A stretch of 64,000 nt of DNA from Actinomyces johnsonii (GCF_006546835.1 NZ_VICB01000014.1:62001-126000), one strand, 5' to 3'; positions 42,941 to 51,549 are shown, counted from the stretch's first letter. A program made the numbers and translations. The notes: generated from the letters alone by a model not told the origin.

Positions 42941-44371
42941 TCATTCCTCCTGCCCAGCCTGGTCGGGATGAGCCGGTTCGGCGGGCGCCTCCGGAGTGGG
43001 AGCGGGCGCTGGCGCCGCAGTGGGGGAGGGCGTGGCGGTGGGGGTCGAGGGATTCTGCCGGGGGGCGGCCTGCTTGAGGTAGGAGCGGACCGTCTTGTCC
43101 ACATAGGTCTGCGCGTCGCTCATCGACTTCTGGGTGACGGTGGCCTCCAGGCGCTCGCGGATGTTGTCATCGAGCTTCTCCACCGGCAGGTCCGCGTAGG
43201 CCTTGACCGAGTGACTCAGCTTGAGGGGACCGATGGACTGGGGAATGCCCTGGTAGATGGCGACTTGGCCGTCGTAGGTGGAGACGTAGTAGCGGGTCTG
43301 GGTCCAGCGGTAGAACAGGGCGCTGGCACCGACGATCGTGACGAGCAGAACAAGGCCTCCCACCAGCACGCGGCGTCGGTGGCGGCGCCGGGCCTTCTCC
43401 TGGGTGGCGGCCTCGGCGGCAATGGCCTCGTCGACGTCGGAAGAGTCCTTCTTGGACGTGGACTCGGGCTGCTCCTCCAAAGTGGCCATGAGGGCCGCAG
43501 CCTTGGCGGCGGGGCTGGCCCCCTCGGTGTCCTTGGTCTCGGTCTCGCCCCCGGTCTTGCGGTGGGCGGCCGCCGCGCGCTCCTGGGCCAGGCGCTCGGT
43601 GGCGGCGCTGCCCACCACCTGCGGGACGGTTTGGGGTTCGGGGTCGTCCTTGACGACGTCGAAGACGACGGCGGTGACGTTGTCCGGTCCGCCGGCGCGC
43701 AGCGCCAGGTCCACGAGTTGGTCGGCGGCCTGGCCGGGGTCAGCGACGCCGGCCAGGACCTCCCCGATGGTTTCGGCGGTTACCGGGCCGCTCAGGCCGT
43801 CGGAGCACAGCAGCCAGCGGTCGCCGGGAACCGCCTCGCGAATCGACTCGTCGAGCTGGACCTCTCCCTCGGTATCGCCCAGGACGCGCAGGAGTACCGA
43901 GCGCTGGGGGTGCTGGCGGGCCTGGTCGCGGGTGAGACGCCCGGTCTCGACGAGGTACTCCACGAAGGTGTGGTCGGTGGTGACCTGGGTGAGGGTGCCG
44001 TCGCGAAGCATGTAGGCGCGCGAGTCGCCCACGTGGACCATGGCGAGCTTGTTGCCGCTGCGCATGACGCCGATGCAAGTGGTGCCCAGACCGGCGAGGT
44101 CGGGATCCTGGGAAGACAGGGTGACGAGCTCGGTGTGAGCGGCCTGGACTGCTTCGCGCATGAGACCCAGCAGCTCACCGGCCTGATGGGAGTCGGCGTC
44201 CAGCGGCATGAGGTGCTCGATGGCGACCGCCGAGGCGATGTCTCCACCGGCGGGTCCGCCCATCCCGTCGCACAGCAGGCACAGGTGGGGGCCGGCGTAG
44301 CCCGAGTCCTGGTTGGACTGGCGGACCAGGCCGACGTCGGAGCGCGCGGCGAAGCGCAGGGAGATGGTCAT
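42941..44371 (-). CDS. pstP: PP2C-family protein phosphatase PstP
   Basis: A 476-aa Mn-dependent Ser/Thr phosphatase that reverses PknA/PknB phosphorylation. It starts MTISLRFAARSDVGLVRQSNQDSGY, has LCDGMGGPAGGDIAS, VGDSRAYML, LLCSDGLSG and GGPDNVTAVVFDV, which carry the metal-binding Asp residues. A cytoplasmic linker, a membrane helix near residue 340 (VLVGGLVLLVTIVGASALFY) and an external domain with a Pro/Ala/Thr tail follow. ATG 44371 overlaps the fhaB stop by four bases. Confidence 0.96.
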   Translation of the reverse strand: MTISLRFAARSDVGLVRQSNQDSGYAGPHLCLLCDGMGGPAGGDIASAVAIEHLMPLDADSHQAGELLGLMREAVQAAHTELVTLSSQDPDLAGLGTTCIGVMRSGNKLAMVHVGDSRAYMLRDGTLTQVTTDHTFVEYLVETGRLTRDQARQHPQRSVLLRVLGDTEGEVQLDESIREAVPGDRWLLCSDGLSGPVTAETIGEVLAGVADPGQAADQLVDLALRAGGPDNVTAVVFDVVKDDPEPQTVPQVVGSAATERLAQERAAAAHRKTGGETETKDTEGASPAAKAAALMATLEEQPESTSKKDSSDVDEAIAAEAATQEKARRRHRRRVLVGGLVLLVTIVGASALFYRWTQTRYYVSTYDGQVAIYQGIPQSIGPLKLSHSVKAYADLPVEKLDDNIRERLEATVTQKSMSDAQTYVDKTVRSYLKQAAPRQNPSTPTATPSPTAAPAPAPTPEAPAEPAHPDQAGQEE

Positions 44372-44844
44372 GAGCGCAGCTCCAGCGTCGTTTGGCCGAT
44401 TCTGACAGGAATGTTCATGGGGAGCTCCACGGCGCCGTGCACGGGGCGGCCGTCCATCATAGTTCCGTTGGTAGAGCCGAGATCCTCCAGCCACCAGGCG
44501 CCGTCCTTGGGGAAGACGCGGGCGTGGCGCGACGAGGCGTAGGAGTCGTCGAGGACCAGGGTGCACGAGGGTGAGCGGCCGATGATAATCGACGAGGGGC
44601 TCAGGGGCACGGTCGAGCCGGCCAGGGGGCCCTCGGTGATGACCAGACGCGTGGCGCTACGCCGTCGGCCCCGTGGGGGAGGACCTGCGGGCTGTTCGGG
44701 AGCACCCGCGGAGCGCCGACGTGCAGGGGATGCGGTGGGGGAATCGGCCATGTCGCGTCGCATGACGCGCACGATGAGGTACAGGAAAAACCACAGCAGG
44801 ACCAGGTAGCCCAGCCGTAGGATCGTGAAGGCGAGTGCGCTCAC
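44368..44844 (-). CDS. fhaB: FHA-domain protein FhaB (FipA-like)
   Basis: A 158-aa protein with an N-terminal membrane helix (FTILRLGYLVLLWFFLYLIV), a basic linker, and a C-terminal FHA phosphothreonine-binding domain: IIIGRSPSCTLVLDDSYASSRHARVF and LEDLGSTNGTMMDGRPV. In mycobacteria FhaB/FipA links PknA signalling with division. The GTG start overlaps the fhaA stop (GTGA). Confidence 0.93.
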   Translation of the reverse strand: MSALAFTILRLGYLVLLWFFLYLIVRVMRRDMADSPTASPARRRSAGAPEQPAGPPPRGRRRSATRLVITEGPLAGSTVPLSPSSIIIGRSPSCTLVLDDSYASSRHARVFPKDGAWWLEDLGSTNGTMMDGRPVHGAVELPMNIPVRIGQTTLELRS

Positions 44845-45548
44845 CCGTTGACTCCGCTGTTCTGGGTGCCGTCCCAGAACAGAATCTGGGTGCGGCCGAT
44901 GGTGAGGGTATTGCCGTCCACGAGTGTGACGGCGTCGACGCGTTGGCCCTCGACGAAGGTGCCATTGGTGGAGCCGAGGTCGCTGGCGATCGCGTTGCCG
45001 TGCGTCAGACGGATTTCTAGGTGACGCCGTGAGACGCCGGAGTCGTCGACGATGATGTCCGCCTCCGAGCCGCGTCCGATAACGGTGACCGGGCCGGTGA
45101 GGAGGTAGCGCTGGCCGTTGATGTCGACGATCGGGTGTGCCGGGGAAGCGGTGGCCGAGGCAGCCGGGGCGGCGGCGCCGCGCCGCGTGGAGGACTCGAC
45201 CTCGATGGCCGGGGCGTTGGGGGTGTTGTTGACGAGGAAGGAGACCTCCACCGGGCCGACGAAGGAGTAGCCCTGGTCGGCGGCGTGGGAGGTGGCGACC
45301 TCCTCCATCTGACGCACCATCTCGTCCTGACCCCAGGCCGTGATGCGTTCGATGCTCGGTGGGGTGAGGTGGATGCGGAAGATGTTGGGGACCACTGAAC
45401 GGTCGCGCGCGAAGGACGCGGCGCGCTTGTCCATGGTCTCGCGGAGCTTCGAGGCGATCTCGATGGGCTCGATGTCGTCCGAGAAGCGGGACATGGCGCG
45501 GTTCGTGACGTTCTCGACGCCCTTCTCGAACTTGTCCAGGAATCCCAT
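44841..45548 (-). CDS. fhaA: FhaA, DUF3662 plus FHA domain
   Basis: A 235-aa cytoplasmic adaptor. The N-terminal DUF3662 domain begins MGFLDKFEKGVENVTNRAMSRF, then a Pro/Ala linker and the FHA domain TVIGRGSEADIIVDDSGVSRRHLEIRL with DLGSTNGTFV. In mycobacteria FhaA binds the phosphorylated MurJ pseudokinase and tunes lipid II flipping; the matching MurJ fusion is at 7369. The linker is shorter than in mycobacteria, where FhaA is over 500 aa. ATG 45548 has AGGAGGT upstream. It is the first gene of the seven-gene operon. Confidence 0.95.
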   Translation of the reverse strand: MGFLDKFEKGVENVTNRAMSRFSDDIEPIEIASKLRETMDKRAASFARDRSVVPNIFRIHLTPPSIERITAWGQDEMVRQMEEVATSHAADQGYSFVGPVEVSFLVNNTPNAPAIEVESSTRRGAAAPAASATASPAHPIVDINGQRYLLTGPVTVIGRGSEADIIVDDSGVSRRHLEIRLTHGNAIASDLGSTNGTFVEGQRVDAVTLVDGNTLTIGRTQILFWDGTQNSGVNG

Positions 45549-45597
45549 GGACAGTACCTCCCCCAATGTGGTGTGGCGGCCCCCGGGATGGAGCCGG

Positions 45598-45682
45598 GAG
45601 GCGGGACTGTCCCGCCTCGCTATGGGCCTGCACGGACACGGACCTGCATGCAGGCCGATACCGTTCCCATCGTAACGGTATC
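45598..45682. promoter_or_regulatory. two palindromes upstream of fhaA
   Basis: GAGGCGGGA (45598-45606) with TCCCGCCTC (45610-45618), and GATACCGTT (45657-45665) with AACGGTATC (45674-45682). They lie in the 262-bp gap between tRNA-Leu and fhaA where the operon promoter must be. The first has a loop of only three bases and may act as DNA operator rather than RNA hairpin. Confidence 0.5.
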
Positions 45683-45810
45683 GAAGACATTGCAGGGAAG
45701 ACGGCCCTGCCTGTGTGAGGTAATTGTGTCGTGAGCGGTCTCACGGTCCGATATGGGGTGGAGGATTGGACGACGGCGGGGGTGGAAGGCTAGTCTCATG
45801 CTCGCTTCTC

Positions 45811-45894
45811 GCGCGAGTGGCGGAATTGGTAGACGCGCACGGTTCAGGTCCGTGTGATCTTACGATCATGGGGGTTCGAGTCCCCCCCCGCGCA
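45811..45894 (+). tRNA. tRNA-Leu (anticodon CAG)
   Basis: An 84-base class II tRNA with a long variable arm. The anticodon loop gives CAG after GGTT, and the T arm is GGGGGTTCGAGTCCCCC. The 3' end has no encoded CCA. Acceptor base 6 (A) faces C, so one acceptor pair is mismatched (5' GCGCGAG against CCCGCGC). A tRNA-Leu lies next to fhaA in mycobacteria too. Confidence 0.95.
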
Positions 45895-45904
45895 CGTAAG
45901 GGAT

Positions 45905-45932
45905 AAGGCCCGGGCCACATGGCCCGGGCCTT
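45905..45932 (+). terminator. terminator of tRNA-Leu
   Basis: AAGGCCCGGGCC (45905-45916) pairs with GGCCCGGGCCTT (45921-45932) around a four-base loop and is followed by T. Confidence 0.88.
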
Positions 45933-46062
45933 TCGCCGTCTCCGTTCTTTTCCGCTCTCCCCGCTCTCGCTCTCCGCAGCGGCGAGCGCCGTCGTTGGGG
46001 CTATCGGCTCCTCCGATGCGGCTCAGCCGTCCCGGCGAGGCTCAAGGCGAGGCTCAAGGGGC

Positions 46063-46635
46063 TCAGGTCGAGGCGGGCCGGGGGTGCCGGCGGCGCAGCA
46101 GGTACCAGGCGGCCAGGGCGCCGGCCCAGGCGCCCACGGCGTTCTGTCCGACATTGGCCAGCGAGGGCCGCCGCTCCAGCATCGGCAGGAGGCTCTGGAG
46201 CACTTCGGCGCTCAGTCCGATGACGCAGCCCACGAGCGCCCACATCCACCAGGGGATGTCTCGCCAGCCCGCGACGGCGCAGAAGGTGGCCGGTGCCAGC
46301 ATCACCAGGTTGAGGATGACGTCCTTGCCCTCCGAGCTGAGGAAGGCCGGCCCCAGCGAGTCCTTGAGCTCGGCGACCTCTCGCCCCGAGGGCCATACGA
46401 CCGCAATGCAGATGATGATCAGGAGGATGACCGCCGCGACGCGGGCGATCCGTTCACGGAAGGTGCCGCGCGGGACCGGGAGCGACGCGGGCCGGTAGGA
46501 GGGGGCGTCGTCGGCCGAGGAGGGAGTGGAGGCGACGGAGGTGGTGGGGGCATCGGTGCTGCCGGAGTTGCGAGCGTCGTTGGAGTCGGCGGGTGTCAGG
46601 GCTTTGGGGGCGGGCTGCTGGGTGGGCACGCTCAC
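46063..46635 (-). CDS. VanZ-like membrane protein
   Basis: A 190-aa protein: Pro/Ser/Thr-rich N-terminal 55 residues, then four membrane helices, and the VanZ-like ending EVLQSLLPMLERRPSLANVGQNAVGAWAGALAAW. VanZ itself gives low-level teicoplanin resistance; most relatives have no known role, so resistance should not be assumed. I chose GTG 46635, which opens the segment without the cross-frame region; the frame stays open upstream to 46908 inside a terminator and ybdD. Confidence 0.75.
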   Translation of the reverse strand: MSVPTQQPAPKALTPADSNDARNSGSTDAPTTSVASTPSSADDAPSYRPASLPVPRGTFRERIARVAAVILLIIICIAVVWPSGREVAELKDSLGPAFLSSEGKDVILNLVMLAPATFCAVAGWRDIPWWMWALVGCVIGLSAEVLQSLLPMLERRPSLANVGQNAVGAWAGALAAWYLLRRRHPRPAST

Positions 46636-46640
46636 GACGC

Positions 46641-46679
46641 TACCGCCCGCCCTCCGAGGACCCCGGAAGGCGGGCGGTA
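46641..46679 (-). terminator. terminator of cstA-ybdD
   Basis: A 15-bp stem with one mismatch (46641-46655 with 46665-46679) around a nine-base loop, 31 bp after the ybdD stop on the minus strand and directly before the VanZ-like gene. Confidence 0.8.
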
Positions 46680-46709
46680 ACGATCCGAGCACAGGGGTGT
46701 GCCTAGGGC

Positions 46710-47021
46710 TCAGCAGCAGCCGGTCGATATCTCCGTCTCCGCCCGCCTGGCCCGGGCGCGCCAGAACTCGCGCTCGCTCATGGGGCCGTGCCCCGACTCG
46801 TGTCCCGACCCATGGGCGCTGTCGGGGCCGTTCGGGCAGTCGGCGTGCTCGCGGGCGTACCGGGCCAGGTAGCGGTCGTAGGCGGATTCTCCGGTCATGT
46901 CCCGCCACAGGATGCGTGCCCGAGCCAGGGCCTCACGTGCCCGACGGCGGGTGCCGGCCCGTGCCGCCGGTCTTCCCTCCGACTGCTCTGCCGGCTGCGT
47001 CGTCGGACCGGTGCGCGTCAT
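46710..47021 (-). CDS. ybdD: YbdD/YjiX family small protein
   Basis: A 103-aa protein of the YbdD/YjiX (DUF466) family: YDRYLARYAREHADCP, then PMSEREFWRARARRAE, and a C-terminal CC pair. It is nearly always encoded directly after cstA-type peptide/pyruvate transporters and is thought to be needed for their activity. A His/Gly insert (GSGHESGHG) precedes the conserved end. It overlaps cstA by four bases. Confidence 0.88.
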   Translation of the reverse strand: MTRTGPTTQPAEQSEGRPAARAGTRRRAREALARARILWRDMTGESAYDRYLARYAREHADCPNGPDSAHGSGHESGHGPMSEREFWRARARRAETEISTGCC

Positions 47022-49408
47022 GACTTCTCCGCGTGGGCCTTGTGGGGGATGAGGGCCGGATCCCCGACCTGCTCGTACTCCTGGGAGACCTTTTTCATGA
47101 GCGAGGAGGCGATCATTGTCTCGGGCGCGTAGAAGTTGGACTCCTGGTACGGGTCCTCCGACGTCGTCGTGTCCCGGGTCCGGATCGTCTGAATGATGCG
47201 GATGAGGGCGCAGACCATGACGAAGGCGACCATGACCAGGAAGACGATCGACAGTGTTCCCTGGATCATTGTGTTGCGCGCGATCGCCCGCTGCTCTTCG
47301 ATGCCAGCCGGGTCAGTGAGCGTTTCCAGCTTGGCCAGGGCGTTGCGATGCTGCTGGAAGTAACCCACGAGTGGGTCGTGGGAGAAGATCTTCTGCCACG
47401 ACGCCACGAAGGTGACCGTCGTGTCGAAGACCAGTGGGATGGCCGGGATCCACACCCACTTCGTGTAGCCCTTGCGCACGACCATGACGGTGACCACCAG
47501 TAGGGCCACGGCCGCGATGAGCTGGTTGGCGATGCCGAACAGCGGATACAGCGTCTGGATGCCGCCGCGGGGGTCGGTCACGCCCATGAGGAGCAAAGCG
47601 CCCCAGGAGGCAACGACGACGGCCGTGGTCCCCCAGGCGCCCACATGCCAGGACGGGTCTTTGAACTTGGGGAAGGCGTTGCCCAGCGCGTCGGAGAGCT
47701 GGAAGCGGGCCACGCGGGTGACGGCGTCGACCGCCGAGAGGATGAACAAGGCCTCGAACATGATGGCGAAGTGGTACCAGAAGCCCATCATGGCGCGCCC
47801 GCCGCCGATCTGGTGGAGGATGTGGGCGATGCCCACCGACAGAGTGGGAGCGCCTCCGGTGCGCGAGACGACGTTGGGCTCGCCGACGTCGCCAGCCAGA
47901 CGCTCCAGAGCCTCGGCGCCCGTGTAGGTTTTGGGGTTGCCCTGATCGTCCCAGGAGTCCCACTCGGGGTTGAGCTTGCGGCCCTGGGCGTCGGTGACGC
48001 CGAGCTTGGCCACGGCGGCCTCGGCGAGCTTCTCGCAGTGGTGCTCGGGGTCATTGTTGGTGTTGCAGGGCTGGGCGTCGACGATCTCGGGGCCGGCGAG
48101 CTTCTCCATGGTCGCCGTCGAGGTGTTCATGGAGAAGTAGATGCCCGGGCTCAGCGAGACCGCGGCCGCCAGCGCCATGATCGCCACGAAGGACTCCATG
48201 AGCATGCCGCCGTAGCCGATCATGCGGACCTGGGTCTCCTTCTCCACCATCTTGGGACTGGTGCCCGAGGAGACCATGGCGTGCATGCCGGACAGGGCCC
48301 CGCAGGCGATGGTGATGAACAGGAAGGGGAAGAGGGTGCCGGCGAAGACCGGGCCGTCGGTGTTGAAGGCGAACTCGGTGACGGCGGCCATCTCCACCAG
48401 GGGGCGCACGATGATGATGCCCAGGGCCAGGATCGTGATGGTGCCGACCTTCATGAAGGTGGACAGGTAGTCGCGCGGGGTGAGCAGGACCCACACGGGC
48501 AGGACCGCGGCCAGGAATCCGTAGACGATCATGGCCCACACCAAGGTGGTGGGGGACAGGTGCAGGTAGTGACCGAGGGAGGACTCGGCCACCCAGCGCC
48601 CGCCGATGATGACGGCGATGAGCAGGCCGAAGCCGACGAAGGAGACCTGGGTGATCTTGCCGGGCTGGACGAAGCGCAGCCACAGGCCCATGCCGATGGC
48701 GATCGGGATCGTCATACCCACCGAGAACACGCCCCAGGGGGAGGCCGCCAGGGCATTGACGCAGACCATGGCCAGCACGGCCAGGACGATCATGAGCATG
48801 ACGAAGACGACCACGGTGGCCACGATGCCGCCGATCTTGCCGATCTCGTCGGTGGCCATCTGGCCCAGTGAGCGCCCGCCGCGGCGCATCGAGAAGAACA
48901 GGACGAGCATGTCCTGGACCGCGCCGGCCACGAGCACGCCGATGATGATCCACAGGGTGCCGGGCAGGTAGCCCATCTGGGCCGCGAGGACGGGGCCGAC
49001 CAGCGGACCGGCGCCGGCGATGGCCGCAAAGTGGTGACCGTAGAGGACGACGCGGTGAGTGGGGTCGAAGTCGCGCCCGTTGTTGATGCGCTCGGCCGGG
49101 GTGGCGTTGGTGTCGTCGGGGCGCATGATGCGCCGCTGGATGTAGAGGGCGTAGAAGCGGTATCCGATCGCGTAGGTGCACACGGCGGTGACCACGAACC
49201 AGATGGTGTTGACGTGCTCGCCGCGCACGACCGCCAGCATCCACCAACCCAGAACGCCCAGCGCCGTGATGACCACCCAGGTGGCGATCCGCGCGGGTGT
49301 CCAACGATTGTCAGGACGTATGCCGACTGGGATGCCGTCGGCGTTCCGAATGATCCGCTTCTCCTCCTGCTCCGTGTAGGTGGGCAGAGAGGCTTCTTTC
49401 TGAGGCAT
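47018..49408 (-). CDS. cstA: CstA carbon starvation family transporter
   Basis: A 796-aa membrane protein with many helices; CstA homologues import peptides or pyruvate when carbon is scarce. Family segments include YGHHFAAIAGAGPLVGPVLAAQMGYLPG, the GQMATDEIG region, GYGGMLMESFVAIMAL and LFGIANQLIAAVALL. A soluble loop of about 100 residues near the middle contains a Cys pair. I chose ATG 49408 (MPQKEASLPTY) because actinobacterial homologues begin at this distance from the RNADGIPVGI segment; the frame stays open to 49552 from a TTG. Confidence 0.93.
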   Translation of the reverse strand: MPQKEASLPTYTEQEEKRIIRNADGIPVGIRPDNRWTPARIATWVVITALGVLGWWMLAVVRGEHVNTIWFVVTAVCTYAIGYRFYALYIQRRIMRPDDTNATPAERINNGRDFDPTHRVVLYGHHFAAIAGAGPLVGPVLAAQMGYLPGTLWIIIGVLVAGAVQDMLVLFFSMRRGGRSLGQMATDEIGKIGGIVATVVVFVMLMIVLAVLAMVCVNALAASPWGVFSVGMTIPIAIGMGLWLRFVQPGKITQVSFVGFGLLIAVIIGGRWVAESSLGHYLHLSPTTLVWAMIVYGFLAAVLPVWVLLTPRDYLSTFMKVGTITILALGIIIVRPLVEMAAVTEFAFNTDGPVFAGTLFPFLFITIACGALSGMHAMVSSGTSPKMVEKETQVRMIGYGGMLMESFVAIMALAAAVSLSPGIYFSMNTSTATMEKLAGPEIVDAQPCNTNNDPEHHCEKLAEAAVAKLGVTDAQGRKLNPEWDSWDDQGNPKTYTGAEALERLAGDVGEPNVVSRTGGAPTLSVGIAHILHQIGGGRAMMGFWYHFAIMFEALFILSAVDAVTRVARFQLSDALGNAFPKFKDPSWHVGAWGTTAVVVASWGALLLMGVTDPRGGIQTLYPLFGIANQLIAAVALLVVTVMVVRKGYTKWVWIPAIPLVFDTTVTFVASWQKIFSHDPLVGYFQQHRNALAKLETLTDPAGIEEQRAIARNTMIQGTLSIVFLVMVAFVMVCALIRIIQTIRTRDTTTSEDPYQESNFYAPETMIASSLMKKVSQEYEQVGDPALIPHKAHAEKS

Positions 49409-49585
49409 CGGGGTTCCGTTCTCGTCGTCGAGAAAAGGTGTGGCGTCATCGTCTCCGGTGACGGCCCCAGGGTATTCCTCCTGGTTGCGGAAGGGAAGCA
49501 ATGGCGAGTCCGGCGGCGGCGCGCTCGTCTTCCGCCCCTGGCATCCATCCAATTTATCCCACTTATTGGGTACTCCTTCTGATGG

Positions 49586-50381
49586 CTACTGTCCGGCGTC
49601 GCGCATGACGTCGCCCAAGTCCCGCCGCGGACTGGGCCGTGCGGCGCGCTCGGGGTGGCCCACGCGGAAGGCGAGCAGGCTCTGGCTTGCCGGGACGCCG
49701 GTGGCGGCGGCCCAGCGCTGCGAGAACCGGTCCGGCAGGCCCTGAGTGGCATCGCGGGCGATCCGCTCGGTCACCTGATTCATGTGGTGCAGCCCGAGTC
49801 CAGCGGCGGTCGCGGCCAGGTGGACGTGCTGGAGCAGGCGGCCGCCGTCGAGGCGGTTGCGGGGATCGTCGACGTCGTCGACCCGGATGATCCCGTAGGT
49901 GCGGGCAGTGGCGGTGTGGACCTCGCGCGTGTTTTTGACCCAGAAGTCGTCGGAGGCCTCGCGCGACTGGGCGGGCAGGATCTTGGCCGCCACCAGCATG
50001 GTGTTGCTCAGGCCCTGGCAGTCGAGGGTCAGGCCATCGCGGTGGCGGTCGATCTGGGAGCGGTCGTTGCGGAACCAGGCAAAGGAGTCCGCCGACATCC
50101 GTGTGTCGTCGGCGATCGCCTGGGTGGCCTCGACGTATAGGTCACCCAGTCTCGCGACGGCCGATGCCTCAGTGACCCAGACGAGCTGAGCGCCGTCCGG
50201 GGCGGCCTCGGTGAGCGAGTCGAGGACGGCCTGCTCCAGGGTACTGGCGGTGAAGGGGCCGCGATACGTGTGACGCCGCGGGATCGGCGGCCGGAGTCCT
50301 TTGAAGCTGAGTCTGTTGAGTCTGTGCGGTCGGGCTCGGAGCTGTCGAGACCGATGCCTGAAGGGTCGGCAGGGGACATCA
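49586..50381 (-). pseudogene. truncated, frame-disrupted Acg-like nitroreductase
   Basis: The minus-strand frame reads IPRRHTYRGPFTASTLEQAV near 50290-50230 and continues to the stop at 49586 through AARTYGIIRV-type and LHHMNQV-type segments of the Acg/Rv2032 putative nitroreductase family (second half). No ATG, GTG or TTG occurs in this frame upstream of 50098, yet the similarity extends about 65 codons further. The expected start, an ATGATG overlapping the TetR stop at 50379-50382, is in another frame. The N-terminal ~100 residues of the family are also missing. It is therefore either a decayed gene, a sequencing indel, or a frameshifted product starting at 50098 (170 aa). It is the presumed target of the TetR gene upstream. 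Confidence 0.7.
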
Positions 50382-51071
50382 TGCGTGGCCTCCGTTGTCG
50401 GCGTTGGTGGGAAGGTGTAGGGCGCGGCGACCGGCCTCGGTCAGGTGCGGTTCGATGATGGCGCGCCCGTAGCACTGGGAGTCGATGCGGGGGTCGTCGA
50501 CGATGCTGGCGAAGGGCTGGGCGGTCTCCGAGATGAGCCAGAGCAGGCTCACGAGGTCACGGATGGTGGTGGGTGGGGCCGGTGGGTGCAGGAGCCCGGC
50601 GTCGATGATGTGCTCGACGGCGCGGACGAACTCGTCGCGGCGGGTGGTGTAGCCCTGGCGGTAGGCCGTGGCCAGGACCGGGTCGGTGTGGAGAAGGGGG
50701 AGGAGGTCGCGTAGGAAGAAGGCGTAGGCCGGGTCCGGCTGCTGCGTCTGGGTGGTGCGGTTCCACAGTGCGCGTAGGGCGTCGACCGGTTCGGACACCT
50801 GCTCGGTGGGGATGCGCATGCGCTCGGCCCACTCGTCGAACAGGGCGCGGACGATCTCCGCCTTGGAGCGGAACCAGTAGTACAGATTCCCCGGGCTGAT
50901 ACCGGCCTCGGCGGCGATCTGGTTGGTGGTGACAGGGTCGATGCCGTGCTGGGTGAACAGGTGACGGGCGGCGTCCAGGATCGCGGTGCGACGTCGGGCT
51001 GTGCGCTTGGGGCTGCGCGGGGGTCTTGAGGGCTCGGGGGAGGAGGAGTGCATGGGGGCGTCGTCGGGCAT
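50379..51071 (-). CDS. TetR-family regulator
   Basis: A 230-aa repressor. After a basic, Pro-rich start, the helix-turn-helix is AILDAARHLFTQHGIDPVTTNQIAAEAGISPGNLYYWF (recognition helix near GISPGNLYYWF), followed by a helical ligand-binding domain. It ends with a TGA overlapping an ATGATG of the nitroreductase remnant. It has a leaderless promoter and a perfect operator just upstream of that -10 box, so it is probably autorepressed. The ligand is unknown. Confidence 0.9.
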   Translation of the reverse strand: MPDDAPMHSSSPEPSRPPRSPKRTARRRTAILDAARHLFTQHGIDPVTTNQIAAEAGISPGNLYYWFRSKAEIVRALFDEWAERMRIPTEQVSEPVDALRALWNRTTQTQQPDPAYAFFLRDLLPLLHTDPVLATAYRQGYTTRRDEFVRAVEHIIDAGLLHPPAPPTTIRDLVSLLWLISETAQPFASIVDDPRIDSQCYGRAIIEPHLTEAGRRALHLPTNADNGGHA

Positions 51072-51077
51072 GGAAGT

Positions 51078-51083
51078 ACTGTA
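51078..51083 (-). promoter_or_regulatory. leaderless -10 box of the TetR gene
   Basis: TACAGT on the minus strand followed by exactly six bases (acttcc) and ATG at 51071. Confidence 0.72.
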
Positions 51084-51089
51084 GCCATC

Positions 51090-51109
51090 TTTAGAGTAAA
51101 AGCTCTAAA
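51090..51109. promoter_or_regulatory. TetR operator
   Basis: TTTAGAGTAAAAGCTCTAAA, a 7-bp perfect inverted repeat with a six-base spacer, lying between the -35 and -10 regions of the TetR promoter. Binding there would block transcription. Confidence 0.75.
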
Positions 51110-51131
51110 AATGGCGGTGGAGTGTCCCGCG

Positions 51132-51495
51132 GTGTCCATGTGATGCCTGCAGTTCCCATATGGATACCCGACGTGTCACAATGAGAGGGAGCCACCCGGC
51201 TGCCACCGGATGACTCCCGAAGGGGCATCAGCCCTTGAGGAGCTGAATCAAGCTGACAAGAGCTCCGACGGCGGCTGCGAGGGCGCTAACCATCTCGCAC
51301 CACGTCGGGGCTCTGTGCTGTCCGGCATCCTTCGAGGCTGCGTGCCGAGGGCGGTACCTTCTGCACATTCCCTTCACCTCCTCCCGGTGGGTCGACACCC
51401 TGCTGAATCAAGCAGGTGACAGGGGCGACTCGCCGTGGAAGGCATCCTTACTATGGCACCTCTCGGCGACACATATCTGTGCCCAGCTGGGACCT
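51132..51495 (+). other. structured non-coding region upstream of the AspT-like gene
   Basis: A 364-bp stretch without a convincing gene. It starts with an inverted GTGTCCAT/ATGGATAC pair (51132-51161). From about 51185 come stems GGGAG/CTCCC, AAGGGGC/GCCCTT and GGAGCT/AGCTCC. Two hairpins share the same loop: AGCT-GAATCA-AGCT (51241-51254) and CCTGCT-GAATCA-AGCAGG (51399-51416), each followed by TGACA. It could be an unrecognised cis-regulatory RNA or a small RNA. The transporter itself appears to have its own leaderless promoter, which argues for an independent RNA or a second promoter. Confidence 0.4.
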
Positions 51496-51543
51496 GTGCC
51501 TGGATCAGTGGGCGGAGCATGCTGGGCGTTCTGGGCGTGCGGC

Positions 51544-51549
51544 TACCCT
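51544..51549 (+). promoter_or_regulatory. leaderless -10 box of the AspT-like gene
   Basis: TACCCT followed by exactly six bases (gacatc) and GTG at 51556. Confidence 0.68.

Noticed and set aside
46063-46635. Calling the VanZ-like gene a glycopeptide-resistance gene
   Set aside because: No vanHAX or vanRS genes are nearby and most VanZ-like proteins have no proven link to resistance.
49409-49552. TTG-initiated longer CstA
   Set aside because: The added 48 residues are unlike actinobacterial CstA N-termini and the ribosome-binding-like AAGGAG is about 20 bases from the TTG.
51185-51420. Assigning the leader to a known riboswitch (c-di-AMP, glycine, SAM, guanidine types)
   Set aside because: None of the conserved core sequences of those families that I could recall is present.
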